64,000 nucleotides of DNA. Source: Pseudomonas ekonensis (lineage in GTDB: Bacteria; Pseudomonadota; Gammaproteobacteria; Pseudomonadales; Pseudomonadaceae). Of this stretch, positions 1 through 10,351 are shown piece by piece (position 1 is the first letter of the stretch; every line of letters begins with the position of its first letter). The notes below the pieces were generated by a model. It was not told where the DNA came from and ran no database searches. It saw only the letters and a program-made list of their open reading frames with translations. Location of the stretch: the NCBI RefSeq assembly GCF_019145435.1, contig NZ_JAHSTS010000002.1:558001-622000 (forward strand), read 5' to 3'. A program made the translations under genes and the position numbers.

Positions 1-220
1 ACCAGGCGATCAGCCTGGCCAGCACCGCTTGCGCCGCACCGGCGGTCAGCTCCTGCTGCGCCGCTTGCGCCAGGTTCTGGATGACCAGCACCGCCGCCAG
101 CTCCGGATCCGTCAGGTTGCCGAGCAGCGTGGCGCCGTCCGCCTGCAGCAGCCCTGTGCAGGTGTCATCGGTGACCGGCAAGTACACGGGGCTGGACAGA
201 TCAACGTGTTCCGGGTGCAT
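1..220 (-). CDS. Hypothetical protein, C-terminus outside window
   Basis: An open frame starts at an ATG at 220 and runs off the left edge with no stop (73 codons visible). It begins MHPEHVDLSSPVYLPVTDDT and continues Leu/Ala/Gln-rich, probably helical. I recognise no domain and see no signal peptide or membrane segment. It lies 36 bp downstream of another small unknown gene on the same strand, so the two are probably co-transcribed. Function unknown; because the frame is open at the edge the full length cannot be stated. Confidence 0.6.
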   Translation of the reverse strand, partial: MHPEHVDLSSPVYLPVTDDTCTGLLQADGATLLGNLTDPELAAVLVIQNLAQAAQQELTAGAAQAVLARLIAW

Positions 221-255
221 ACGCTCTCGTCGCCGGCAGAAGACAGGTCACGGGA

Positions 256-693
256 TCACTCATCGGCGACCCCGTCGTTGAGGTGAAGCTCGAAACGATA
301 GTCGCCGAGGGTGCCCGACATGCTGCCGGGGCGCACTCCCGGTGCCTGCACGGGTGCCACGGCGTTGGCCTGAATCTGCTTCTGCAGCTCGTGGACGGCC
401 AGGTCGAGCAGGCGGCTCAAGTCCTCGCCGCTGTGCGCAGCGACATGGAGTTGCAGGCTGAACCCACCGTCTGCCGGCTGCGGCGAACCGGCCCGGGACG
501 CCTCGTCGGCAGCAGCGCCGGCCTCCGGTTCATGGCCGGCCGCGCCGCTGAGGATCGCGGCATGCTCTTCATCCATCAAATCCAGCACCTGCGCCAGCTC
601 CAGCGTCTCCTCGGGGTGCGACTGCATCCGCTCCTTGATCTCCAGGCGACGGAACTGCCAGTCGCGGATCCGTTCTCGGATCAAGTCATCCAT
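256..693 (-). CDS. Hypothetical protein, 145 aa
   Basis: Start taken at the ATG at 693, preceded by a GGAGCGG-like ribosome site. The frame stays open upstream to about 882, but that stretch is the terminator and 3' flank of the 4.5S RNA, so a longer protein is unlikely. The product starts MDDLIRERIRDWQFRRLEIK, has a charged helical N-terminal half, an Ala/Gly/Glu-rich linker at about residues 45-75 and a mixed C-terminal half. No signal peptide, membrane segment or known catalytic motif is seen. Likely cytoplasmic; function unknown. It is followed after 36 bp by the truncated gene at the window edge. Confidence 0.7.
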   Translation of the reverse strand: MDDLIRERIRDWQFRRLEIKERMQSHPEETLELAQVLDLMDEEHAAILSGAAGHEPEAGAAADEASRAGSPQPADGGFSLQLHVAAHSGEDLSRLLDLAVHELQKQIQANAVAPVQAPGVRPGSMSGTLGDYRFELHLNDGVADE

Positions 694-855
694 TTCGTCC
701 GCTCCACTTTCTCGATGACAGGTGCTGGAGTATGCCACCCCCGTCCTCGACGCAGGCACGGGAACCTGATTGGAAATGTTTACGCCAGGATGACGCCTTT
801 GCGGGCAGGCCCGTTGCCGCACAGGATCGGGGCCAGGCAGGCAAATCGCAGACAC

Positions 856-885
856 AAAAAAACCGCAGTGGGCGAAACCCATGCA
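856..885 (-). terminator. Intrinsic terminator of the 4.5S RNA gene
   Basis: Read on the minus strand, a GCAT-GGG / CCC-A-TGC hairpin with a one-base bulge is followed by GG and seven T. It lies about 30 bp beyond the mature 3' end of the SRP RNA, as expected for a precursor that is trimmed. Confidence 0.7.
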
Positions 886-916
886 GTTCGGTGTTGACTC
901 GTTCGATGTTCGTTAA

Positions 917-1029
917 GGTGGCAACCCTACCAGCCACACCCCGGCACACAATGTTCCCGCTGTGGCTGCTGCCTTCCGGCTCTGACCAGGTTCACGGGTA
1001 ATCGTTGCGGGGGGACCGATAGGGTCACC
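917..1029 (-). ncRNA. ffs: Signal recognition particle 4.5S RNA
   Basis: The minus strand carries the conserved SRP helix-8 core: CCTGGTCAGAGCCGGAAGGC followed by AGCAGCCAC, i.e. the asymmetric loop and GGAA tetraloop that bind Ffh. The ends pair (GGTGACCCTA with TAGGGTTGCCACC), closing the rod-like hairpin. Boundaries are placed at this closing stem and may be off by a few bases. Size (about 110 nt) agrees with the small bacterial SRP RNA. It binds Ffh and directs membrane protein targeting through FtsY. In Pseudomonas it lies near dnaX/ligA, which fits the context. An intrinsic terminator follows at 856-885. Confidence 0.93.
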
Positions 1030-1132
1030 ATAACGACGCTCACCTGTCGGCGAGCCGCGCCATTGTACCTATCTGAGGCGAAGTTACAACCGCTGGTTGC
1101 AGATTAAAAACATGAAGGGGTTCAAGCACTTG

Positions 1133-2299
1133 CTATTGCGCCTGAAGCACTTCGTCCGCCCTGCCGCCCGCCTGCTGGATCACCAGGTGGATGAAATGCA
1201 GCTTGGCGATGACCGCCGCCGGCAGCGCGAAGGGATAGAAGTCCGGTTGGCCCATGCTGCGCGACAGTTCGTTGAGCATCCCCGCCAGCTCGATCCAGGC
1301 GTTGACGAACGAGAGGAACGCCGGCCCTTCGGGATGCTCCGGGTCATACAGCACGCTGGCCGGGAACGGCGGATAGTCCAGTTCCACCTCCCGCGCACTC
1401 ATGCCGAAGCCCAGCGCGGTGTCGACGGCGTCCATCATGTGCAGGTAGTGCGCCCAGGTTTCCGCCCAGTCTTCCCACGGGTGCATGGTGGCGTAGGCGC
1501 TGACGTGGCTCTGCTGCCAGTCCGCCGGGGCGCCTTCCCGATAGTGCCGCTCCAGCGCTTCGGCGTAAGGGGCCCGCTCGTCGCCGAACAGGCTGCGGAA
1601 CGCCCCGAGCCAGGGCCCGTTGAAGACCAGGCGATCCCAGTAGTAGTGCCCGACTTCGTGGCGCAAGTGCCCGAGCAGCGTGCGGTAGGGCTCGTGCATC
1701 GCCGCCCGCACCTGTTCGCGGTGGGCGTCGTCGGCTTCCTTGATGTCGAGAGTGATCAGACCGTTGGCGTGGCCGGTGACGGGCGCGTTGCCCTCGCGGT
1801 CGACGCCGATGAAGTCGAAGGCCAGGCCGGCGTCTTCATCCACGGTCTTGGGGATCACCGGCAGGCCGAGGCTGATCAATTGCGCCACCAGCCGCCGTTT
1901 GGCGATCTCCACCTTGCGCCAGCGTTCGGGGTTCTGCGCATCGGACAAGTCCGGAACGGTGCGGTTGAGCCGGCACGCCGCGCACAGGGCGTCGTCGCCG
2001 ATGGCCGGCAGCAGCCAGTTGCAGGCGGCGGGCGTGTCGAGGTTGGCGCAGCGGCGGAACAGGCCGGCGTCAGGGGCCGCGTCCAGCGTCCAGGTGCCCT
2101 GCTCCGGCCCCGGCTGCAGCGAGGTCAGCAGCGCCCGGTCCGGCTGGTAGCCGAGCACCGCGCCGCACGTCAGGCACTGGCTGTTGCGGAAAAACAGCGA
2201 CTGGCCGCAACGGCACGGCCAGACTTTGCTGCTGCGCGAAGGTTCGCCCGCAAACGGCGCAATGAGACGGGAACCGAGCTGCTCGAAGAAGCGGTACAT
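1133..2299 (-). CDS. Putative zinc-binding metallopeptidase (Peptidase_Mx type)
   Basis: 388 aa. The N-terminus holds a zinc-ribbon-like region with four cysteines (CRCG at about 30-32 and CLTCG near 43-46) and further cysteines (CAACR) near 107-111. The C-terminal half holds HEVGHYYWD, the HExxH-like gluzincin signature, followed by a WEDWAETWAHYLHMMD segment that could supply further ligands. This matches the uncharacterised family of zinc-binding metallopeptidases with an N-terminal zinc ribbon that is common in Pseudomonas. No signal peptide, so probably cytoplasmic. Substrate unknown. The gene lies 71 bp downstream of ligA on the same strand. Confidence 0.8.
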   Translation of the reverse strand: MYRFFEQLGSRLIAPFAGEPSRSSKVWPCRCGQSLFFRNSQCLTCGAVLGYQPDRALLTSLQPGPEQGTWTLDAAPDAGLFRRCANLDTPAACNWLLPAIGDDALCAACRLNRTVPDLSDAQNPERWRKVEIAKRRLVAQLISLGLPVIPKTVDEDAGLAFDFIGVDREGNAPVTGHANGLITLDIKEADDAHREQVRAAMHEPYRTLLGHLRHEVGHYYWDRLVFNGPWLGAFRSLFGDERAPYAEALERHYREGAPADWQQSHVSAYATMHPWEDWAETWAHYLHMMDAVDTALGFGMSAREVELDYPPFPASVLYDPEHPEGPAFLSFVNAWIELAGMLNELSRSMGQPDFYPFALPAAVIAKLHFIHLVIQQAGGRADEVLQAQ

Positions 2300-2370
2300 G
2301 GCGATCTCTCCCTGGGGTTAGCCAAGACTAGATCATTGCGGCGCCTTGACCGTTCCCGCAGGACACTCGA

Positions 2371-4769
<2,399 letters not shown>

Positions 4770-4816
4770 AATCTGTTTTGCCGATTGCCCGGCGCATCGC
4801 AGGGCAACCTTTTGGA

Positions 4817-5674
4817 TCAACGTTTCTGGGTCAGGGCGCGGCGTTCGAACTCGACGATGCGCTGACGGTAGTGCTCGATGGTCTGCGCGGTCAGGACGCT
4901 GCGCTGGTCGTCTTTGAGCTCGCCGTTCAGTTCCTGGGACAGCTTGCGGGCGGCGGCCACCATCACGTCGAAGGCCTGCTTCGGATGACGCGGGCCCGGC
5001 AGGCCGAGGAAGAAGCTCACGGCCGGGGTGCTGAAATGGTCGATGTCGTCCAGATCGAAGATGCCCGGCTTGACCGCGTTGGCCATGGAGAACAGCACCT
5101 CACCGTTGCCGGCCATGCTTTCGTGGCGGTGGAAGATGTCCATCTCGCCGAAACGCAGGCCGCTTTCCAGGATGTTCTGCAACAGCGCCGGGCCCTTGAA
5201 GCCGGCCGGGTCGCGGCAGATCACGCTGATCACCAGCACTTCCTCGGCCTGCGGCTGATCCTTGTCGCCCATCGCCGGCGACGGCTTGGTGTCGGCGATG
5301 AAGTCGTCGTCACGGCTGCTGAAGCTCGGGCCGGCGTCCACGTCCAGGTCGAGGTCACCCTGGGCCGGGCTGTTGCTGCCGCGCTTGCTGCGCTTGGAGC
5401 CGGACTCACGCGGTTCGCGCGGTTCACGGGCCGGCATGCTCACCGACGGCAGGTCGTGTTCGTCCAGCTGCGGTTCCTTGTGGGTTTCCAGCACGCGGGC
5501 CGGGCCCAGCAACTCGGCGTTGCTGTCCTCGTCCGGCAGGTTGGACAGATTGCGGTCAAGACGGAATTTCAGTTTTCCCTTGCCGCCGCGCATGCGGCGC
5601 CAGCCATCGAAAAGAATACCGGCTATCACAATGATGCCGATGACGATCAGCCACTCGCGCAGACCGATTTCCAT
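4817..5674 (-). CDS. zipA: Cell division protein ZipA
   Basis: 285 aa. ZipA anchors FtsZ to the inner membrane at the septum. The N-terminus [20 protein letters not shown] is the single type Ib membrane anchor, followed by a short basic stretch ([12 protein letters not shown]), a charged, Pro/Ser-rich linker (about 60-145) and the C-terminal FtsZ-binding domain starting near [12 protein letters not shown]. The smc-zipA-ligA order is conserved in Pseudomonas. The 259 bp separating it from smc (5675-5933) contain no gene and probably hold its promoter. Confidence 0.96.
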   Translation of the reverse strand: MEIGLREWLIVIGIIVIAGILFDGWRRMRGGKGKLKFRLDRNLSNLPDEDSNAELLGPARVLETHKEPQLDEHDLPSVSMPAREPREPRESGSKRSKRGSNSPAQGDLDLDVDAGPSFSSRDDDFIADTKPSPAMGDKDQPQAEEVLVISVICRDPAGFKGPALLQNILESGLRFGEMDIFHRHESMAGNGEVLFSMANAVKPGIFDLDDIDHFSTPAVSFFLGLPGPRHPKQAFDVMVAAARKLSQELNGELKDDQRSVLTAQTIEHYRQRIVEFERRALTQKR

Positions 5675-5933
5675 GTAATCCCGTGCCTCTATGAAAAATG
5701 CTGAAAAATAAGGGGTTTACATTGTGCAAACCGCTTTAAAACGTGGCGCCAACTCTATGTTCTGACAGGCGTTTTGCCCACGTATACGAAAAATTGACAT
5801 TAAACTAGCACGACCAAAGGCAACTTTACACCGTCTGTCACATTGGCTTGCGCGTTTATGTCGATTGGCCAGCAAGTCGGAACCGGTTATGAAGTCCTAC
5901 AGACCGAAAACACCCCTCCGACAACCCGCCGGC

Positions 5934-8900
5934 TCAGGCATCCACCATCGCCATCGCCTCCTCGACATCCACCGCCACCAACCGCGAGCAACCGGGCTCG
6001 TGCATCGTCACCCCCATCAACTGATCGGCCATTTCCATGGCGATCTTGTTGTGGGTGATATAGATGAACTGCACCGTCTGCGACATCTCTTTGACCAATC
6101 GTGCGTAGCGTCCAACGTTAGCGTCATCCAGTGGCGCGTCAACTTCATCGAGCATGCAGAACGGCGCCGGATTCAACTTGAAGATCGCAAAGACCAGTGC
6201 CAACGCGGTCAGGGCCTTTTCCCCGCCGGAGAGCAAATGGATGGTGCTGTTCTTCTTTCCTGGCGGCCGCGCCATGATCGTCACCCCTGTATCGAGTAGA
6301 TCTTCGCCCGTCAGTTCCAAATACGCGCTGCCGCCACCGAAAACTTTCGGGAAAAGGGCCTGCAAACCGCCGTTGATCTGATCAAAGGTATCCTTGAAGC
6401 GGTTGCGGGTCTCCTTGTCGATCTTGCGGATGACGTTCTCCAGGGTCTCCAGCGCTTCCACCAGATCGGCGTCCTGGGCATCCAGATAACGTTTACGCTC
6501 GGATTGTTGCTGATATTCGTCGATCGCCGCGAGGTTGATCGCGCCCAGGCGCTGAATGCGCGCGGCGATGCGCTCCAGCTCCTCTTCGGCCTCCTTCTCG
6601 TTGGCTTCGGCGCCCAGGGTGTCGAGCACGCCGTGCAGGTCGTAGCCGTCGGCCAGCAGTTGGTCCTGCAGGGCCGTGCGGCGCACGGTCAGGGCTTGCC
6701 ATTCCATGCGCTGCTGTTCGAGCTGGCCGCGGATCAGGTGCGATTGCTGCTCGGCCTGGGTGCGGCGCTTTTCCGCGTCGCGCAGTTCGCGGTCGGCGTC
6801 TTCCAGGGCGATCTGGGCGGTCTTGAGCTCTTCGTCGACGCTCATGCGCTTTTCGAGCAGCTCTTCCAGCTTCAGGCGCAGTTCCTCCAGCGGCGCCTCG
6901 CCCTCCTCCAGGTTCAGGTTCAGTTGCTCACGCTTTTCCGTGAGGCGCTCGGCCTGCATCTCCAGACGCTCCAGCGCCTGCCGGGTGGAATCATGCTGGG
7001 CGCGCAACGACCCCAGGCGCACCGCCAGTTGATGGGCGTGATCCTTGTGCTGGCGAGCCTCCTGGCGCACCCGGTCGAGCCGCTCGCGCAGGCTGTCGCG
7101 CTGGGCCAGCAGCAGCTCGCGCTGCTCGGTGTCCAGGGCCATGGCGTCGAGGGCGTCCTGCAACTGCATCCGCGATTCGCCGATGTGTTCGTGCTCCAGC
7201 GCCCGCTGCTCGTCGAGCTCGATCAGCTCTTCGTCCAGACGGGTGCGGCGCAGGGTCAACTGCTCGATCTTGGCCTTGCCGGCGGACAGCTGGGCCTTGA
7301 GCTCGCCTTGCTGGCGGGCCTCGTCCTGCAGCAGCCTGCGCAGGTGTTCGCGGCCGTTCTCCTGCTGGCGCTGTTGCGCACGCAGGTTCTGCAGGCGGGT
7401 TTCCATGGCCTCGACCGTGGCTTCGCGCTCTTCGCGTTCGAGCTGCAGGTTGTCGATTTCCTGCCCCCGCGCCAGCACGCCGCTTTCTGCCTCGCTGGCA
7501 CGGCGCACCCGCAGGAAGTGCCGGCCGACCCAATAGCCATCGCGGCTGATCACGCTCTGCCCGGCGCCCAACTGGGCGCGCAGGGCCAGGGCCTGTTCCA
7601 GGCTGTCCACCGGTTTGACCTGGCCCAGCCACGGCGACAAATCGATCTGCGCCTCGACCTTGTCCAGCAGGCTGCCGGCCACCCGCACGCCATCGCCGGC
7701 GGGGCTGAGCAAGCGCAGGTCGCCCTGCTCGAACCCGGACAGGTCCAAACCGGCGAAATCATCCACCAGCACCGCTTGCAGGTCGGCGCCGAGCACGGTT
7801 TCCACCGCCAGCTCCCAACCGGCTTCGACCTTCAGGCCCTCGGCCAGGCGCGGGCGCTCGGCCAGATGGTGTTCGCGCAGCCATTCGGCGGTGCCGGTGC
7901 CTGGATCCAGAGCGGCCTGCTGCAAGGCTTCCAGTGACGCCAGACGCCCATTGAGCCGCTGCAGATCGCCCTGGGCCTGCTGCTGCGCCGTCAAAGCCTG
8001 CTGCAACTCCTGACGCAGTTGTTCGAGCTTTTCGACCTGGGCTTCTTCGCTGGTCTGCAAATCTTCCAGCGTGGCTTCGGATTCGGCGAGCTGCTCGCTC
8101 AGTTCCATGATCGCCGCGTCTTCCGGATCGGCCGACAGCAGCGCCCGCTCCTCGCCCAGGCGCTTCTGGCGGTCGGCCAGGCGCTCCAGGCTGGTTTCGA
8201 GCTGCTGGATCCGCGCCTGCTGCACTTCGGCCTGACGCCGGGGCTCGGCGGAAGCCAGGTTGAAGGTGTCCCACTGCTCCTGCCAGCCGTGCATGGTCAG
8301 CTCGGCCTCTTCCAGGGCCGCGGCGGATTCCTCGGCGGCGGCACTGGTGACTTCCTGCTCGGGGGTGAGCATGTCCAGCTCTTCGCCCAGGGTCAGCAGC
8401 AGCGTGCGGTCGTGGCCCAGGTGCGATTCGGTTTCCAGCCGGGCGCGCTCGGCCTCTTTCAGGTCGTCCTGCAACTGGCGCAGGCGCTGCTGGCCGTGCT
8501 GGATGCTCTGCTCGACCCGGGCGATGTCGCCGCCCACCGAATAGAAGCGGCCCTGCACCAGATTGAAGCGCTCGGACAGGTCATGGTGACCGTCGCGCAG
8601 GCGTTCGATGGCCGCATCGGCGTTGCGCTGCTCGGCGACCAGCGCCTCGAAGCTGACCTCCTGGCTGCCGATCACCGACTCGCGCTGGCCGACCTGATCG
8701 TTCAGGTCCTGCCAGCGCAGGGCCGACAGTTGCGCCTTGAGCTGACGCTCTTCGGCCTTGTATTCCTGATACTTCTCGGCGGACTGGGCCTGACGGTGCA
8801 GGCGTTCGAGCTGGCGCTCGAGCTCTTCGCGCAGGTCGGTCAGGCGGGCGAGGTTCTCGTGGGTGCGGCGGATGCGGTTTTCCGTCTCGCGCCGGCGCTC

Positions 8901-9422
8901 CTTGTATTTGGAGATCCCTGCCGCCTCTTCGATGAAGTTGCGCAGGTCTTCCGGCTTGGCCTCGATCAGCTTGGAGATCATCCCCTGCTCGATGATCGAG
9001 TAGCTGCGCGGGCCGAGGCCGGTGCCGAGGAAAATGTCGGTGATGTCCTTGCGGCGGCACTTGGCGCCGTTGAGGTAGTAGCTGTTCTGGCTGTCGCGGG
9101 TGACTTTGCGGCGAATGGAGATTTCGGCGTAGGCCGCATACTCGCCGACCAGCGTGCCGTCGGCGTTGTCGAACACCAGTTCGATGCTGGCCTGGCTCAC
9201 CGGCTTGCGGCTGGTCGAGCCGTTGAAGATGACGTCGGTCATCGACTCGCCGCGCAGGTTCTTGGCCGAGCTCTCGCCCATGACCCAGCGCACGGCGTCG
9301 ATGATGTTGGATTTGCCGCAGCCGTTGGGCCCGACCACCGCCGCCATGTTGCTGGGGAAGTTGACCGTGGTCGGATCGACGAAGGACTTGAACCCCGCCA
9401 GTTTGATGCACTTGAGCCGCAA
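5934..9422 (-). CDS. smc: Chromosome segregation protein SMC
   Basis: 1162 aa with a TTG start at 9422 giving MRLKCIKLAGFKSFVDP, the conserved SMC N-terminus; there is no nearby ATG. Structural maintenance of chromosomes ATPase, working with ScpA and ScpB in condensation and segregation. Walker A GPNGCGKSN at 31-39, two long coiled coils (about 170-500 and 650-1000) separated by a hinge near 515-640, ABC signature LSGGEKALTAL at 1064 and Walker B CMLDEVDAPLDD near 1090. The start codon lies only 2 bp after the stop of the upstream GntR gene (TGA CC TTG), so translation is probably coupled. Confidence 0.97.
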   Translation of the reverse strand: MRLKCIKLAGFKSFVDPTTVNFPSNMAAVVGPNGCGKSNIIDAVRWVMGESSAKNLRGESMTDVIFNGSTSRKPVSQASIELVFDNADGTLVGEYAAYAEISIRRKVTRDSQNSYYLNGAKCRRKDITDIFLGTGLGPRSYSIIEQGMISKLIEAKPEDLRNFIEEAAGISKYKERRRETENRIRRTHENLARLTDLREELERQLERLHRQAQSAEKYQEYKAEERQLKAQLSALRWQDLNDQVGQRESVIGSQEVSFEALVAEQRNADAAIERLRDGHHDLSERFNLVQGRFYSVGGDIARVEQSIQHGQQRLRQLQDDLKEAERARLETESHLGHDRTLLLTLGEELDMLTPEQEVTSAAAEESAAALEEAELTMHGWQEQWDTFNLASAEPRRQAEVQQARIQQLETSLERLADRQKRLGEERALLSADPEDAAIMELSEQLAESEATLEDLQTSEEAQVEKLEQLRQELQQALTAQQQAQGDLQRLNGRLASLEALQQAALDPGTGTAEWLREHHLAERPRLAEGLKVEAGWELAVETVLGADLQAVLVDDFAGLDLSGFEQGDLRLLSPAGDGVRVAGSLLDKVEAQIDLSPWLGQVKPVDSLEQALALRAQLGAGQSVISRDGYWVGRHFLRVRRASEAESGVLARGQEIDNLQLEREEREATVEAMETRLQNLRAQQRQQENGREHLRRLLQDEARQQGELKAQLSAGKAKIEQLTLRRTRLDEELIELDEQRALEHEHIGESRMQLQDALDAMALDTEQRELLLAQRDSLRERLDRVRQEARQHKDHAHQLAVRLGSLRAQHDSTRQALERLEMQAERLTEKREQLNLNLEEGEAPLEELRLKLEELLEKRMSVDEELKTAQIALEDADRELRDAEKRRTQAEQQSHLIRGQLEQQRMEWQALTVRRTALQDQLLADGYDLHGVLDTLGAEANEKEAEEELERIAARIQRLGAINLAAIDEYQQQSERKRYLDAQDADLVEALETLENVIRKIDKETRNRFKDTFDQINGGLQALFPKVFGGGSAYLELTGEDLLDTGVTIMARPPGKKNSTIHLLSGGEKALTALALVFAIFKLNPAPFCMLDEVDAPLDDANVGRYARLVKEMSQTVQFIYITHNKIAMEMADQLMGVTMHEPGCSRLVAVDVEEAMAMVDA

Positions 9423-9424
9423 GG

Positions 9425-10084
9425 TCAGGCCGCCGTCAGGGCAGACACCACCAGATCGCAACTGCGCTGGGCGTACGCCGTCAGCACGATGCGGATCTGC
9501 GGCAGGTCACGGGCGAGCACCGCGGCCAGCAGGCGTTCGAACAGTTCGAGGAACTCGCTCATTTCGGCCTTGCGCTGCTCCAGCGCCAGGAAGTAGGCGC
9601 GGCTCATGGCCGGCTGCAGGTTCTCGACGGTTTCCTGCAGGTACGGGTTGTCGGCGAACGGGTAGGCGGCGCGCATCACGCTGAAGCTGTCGTCGACGAA
9701 GGCGCGGATGTCCTGACGCGCGTAGCTGGCGGCCAGTCGCTGCTGGATCTGCACGAACGGCGCCATGTCGGCCTGCACCTGCCAGCCGTTGGCCACCGAG
9801 TTGCCGAGCAGGATGTACAGCTCGCTCATCAGCGTGCACAGGCTGCGCACCTTGTGCGCGGTCAGTTCCGTCACGTGGGCGCCGCGGCGCGGCAGGATCG
9901 CGATCAGGTGGCGGCGTTCGAGGATCAGCAAGGCTTCGCGGACCGAGCCGCGGCTGACGTTGAGCGCCTGCGTGACCTTCTGTTCCTGGATGCGCTCTCC
10001 CGGCTTCATTTCGCCGCGGATGATCCGTTCGGCGAGGTGGTGAGCGATTTGCTCGGCGAGGCTGTCCGGCGCCTTGAACGTCAT
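9425..10084 (-). CDS. GntR/FadR-family transcriptional regulator
   Basis: 219 aa. N-terminal winged helix (residues 10-70) with the GntR hallmarks GEMKPGERIQEQKV and SRGSVREALLILERR, then an all-helical FCD ligand-binding domain. A good ribosome site (AAGGACAACC) precedes the ATG at 10084. It stands upstream of and coupled to smc, and divergent from xdhA. The 267-bp divergent region contains two strong palindromes (10231-10244 and 10249-10277), so it may regulate xdhABC-guaD and itself; this is inferred from position only. Ligand unknown; a purine-pathway metabolite is plausible. Confidence 0.9.
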   Translation of the reverse strand: MTFKAPDSLAEQIAHHLAERIIRGEMKPGERIQEQKVTQALNVSRGSVREALLILERRHLIAILPRRGAHVTELTAHKVRSLCTLMSELYILLGNSVANGWQVQADMAPFVQIQQRLAASYARQDIRAFVDDSFSVMRAAYPFADNPYLQETVENLQPAMSRAYFLALEQRKAEMSEFLELFERLLAAVLARDLPQIRIVLTAYAQRSCDLVVSALTAA

Positions 10085-10230
10085 GGTTGTCCTTCAAACT
10101 CTTCGATCTGCACAAGCGGCGCAGTGTAGCGCAATTGAGGGGGTGTGGCGGAGTGCCCAGCGGGCGGTTTTTGGCACGGATCCCGCAAAAAAGCGGGTAT
10201 CCCGGCGAGGGTCAATACTGAAGAGACACG

Positions 10231-10244
10231 TTGTCGATCGACAA
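10231..10244. promoter_or_regulatory. Perfect 14-bp palindrome, candidate GntR operator
   Basis: TTGTCGATCGACAA is a perfect palindrome midway between the divergent gntR and xdhA genes. Its TTGT/ACAA arms are those of FadR-type GntR operators, although the spacer is wider than the usual TTGT-N2-ACAA. Confidence 0.45.
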
Positions 10245-10248
10245 AAGC

Positions 10249-10277
10249 GGTTTTCCTGACCTTTAAGTCAGAAAACC
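10249..10277. promoter_or_regulatory. Inverted repeat just upstream of the xdhA promoter
   Basis: GGTTTTCCTGAC and GTCAGAAAACC are inverted arms around CTTTAA, with one extra base in the left arm. The repeat ends two bases before a putative -35 box (TTGACC, 10279-10284), a typical activator or repressor position. A half-site copy (AAGTCAGA) recurs at 10288-10295. Confidence 0.5.
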
Positions 10278-10278
10278 A

Positions 10279-10306
10279 TTGACCGAAAAGTCAGACCTGC
10301 TAAATT
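10279..10306 (+). promoter_or_regulatory. Putative sigma-70 promoter for xdhA
   Basis: TTGACC, a 16-bp spacer and TAAATT match -35 and -10 boxes and would start transcription about 40 bp before the GTG of xdhA. Prediction from sequence only. Confidence 0.45.
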
Positions 10307-10351
10307 CGGTTCCCATCGGTCAACAACAATAATGAGTCTGCGAGGCCATCC

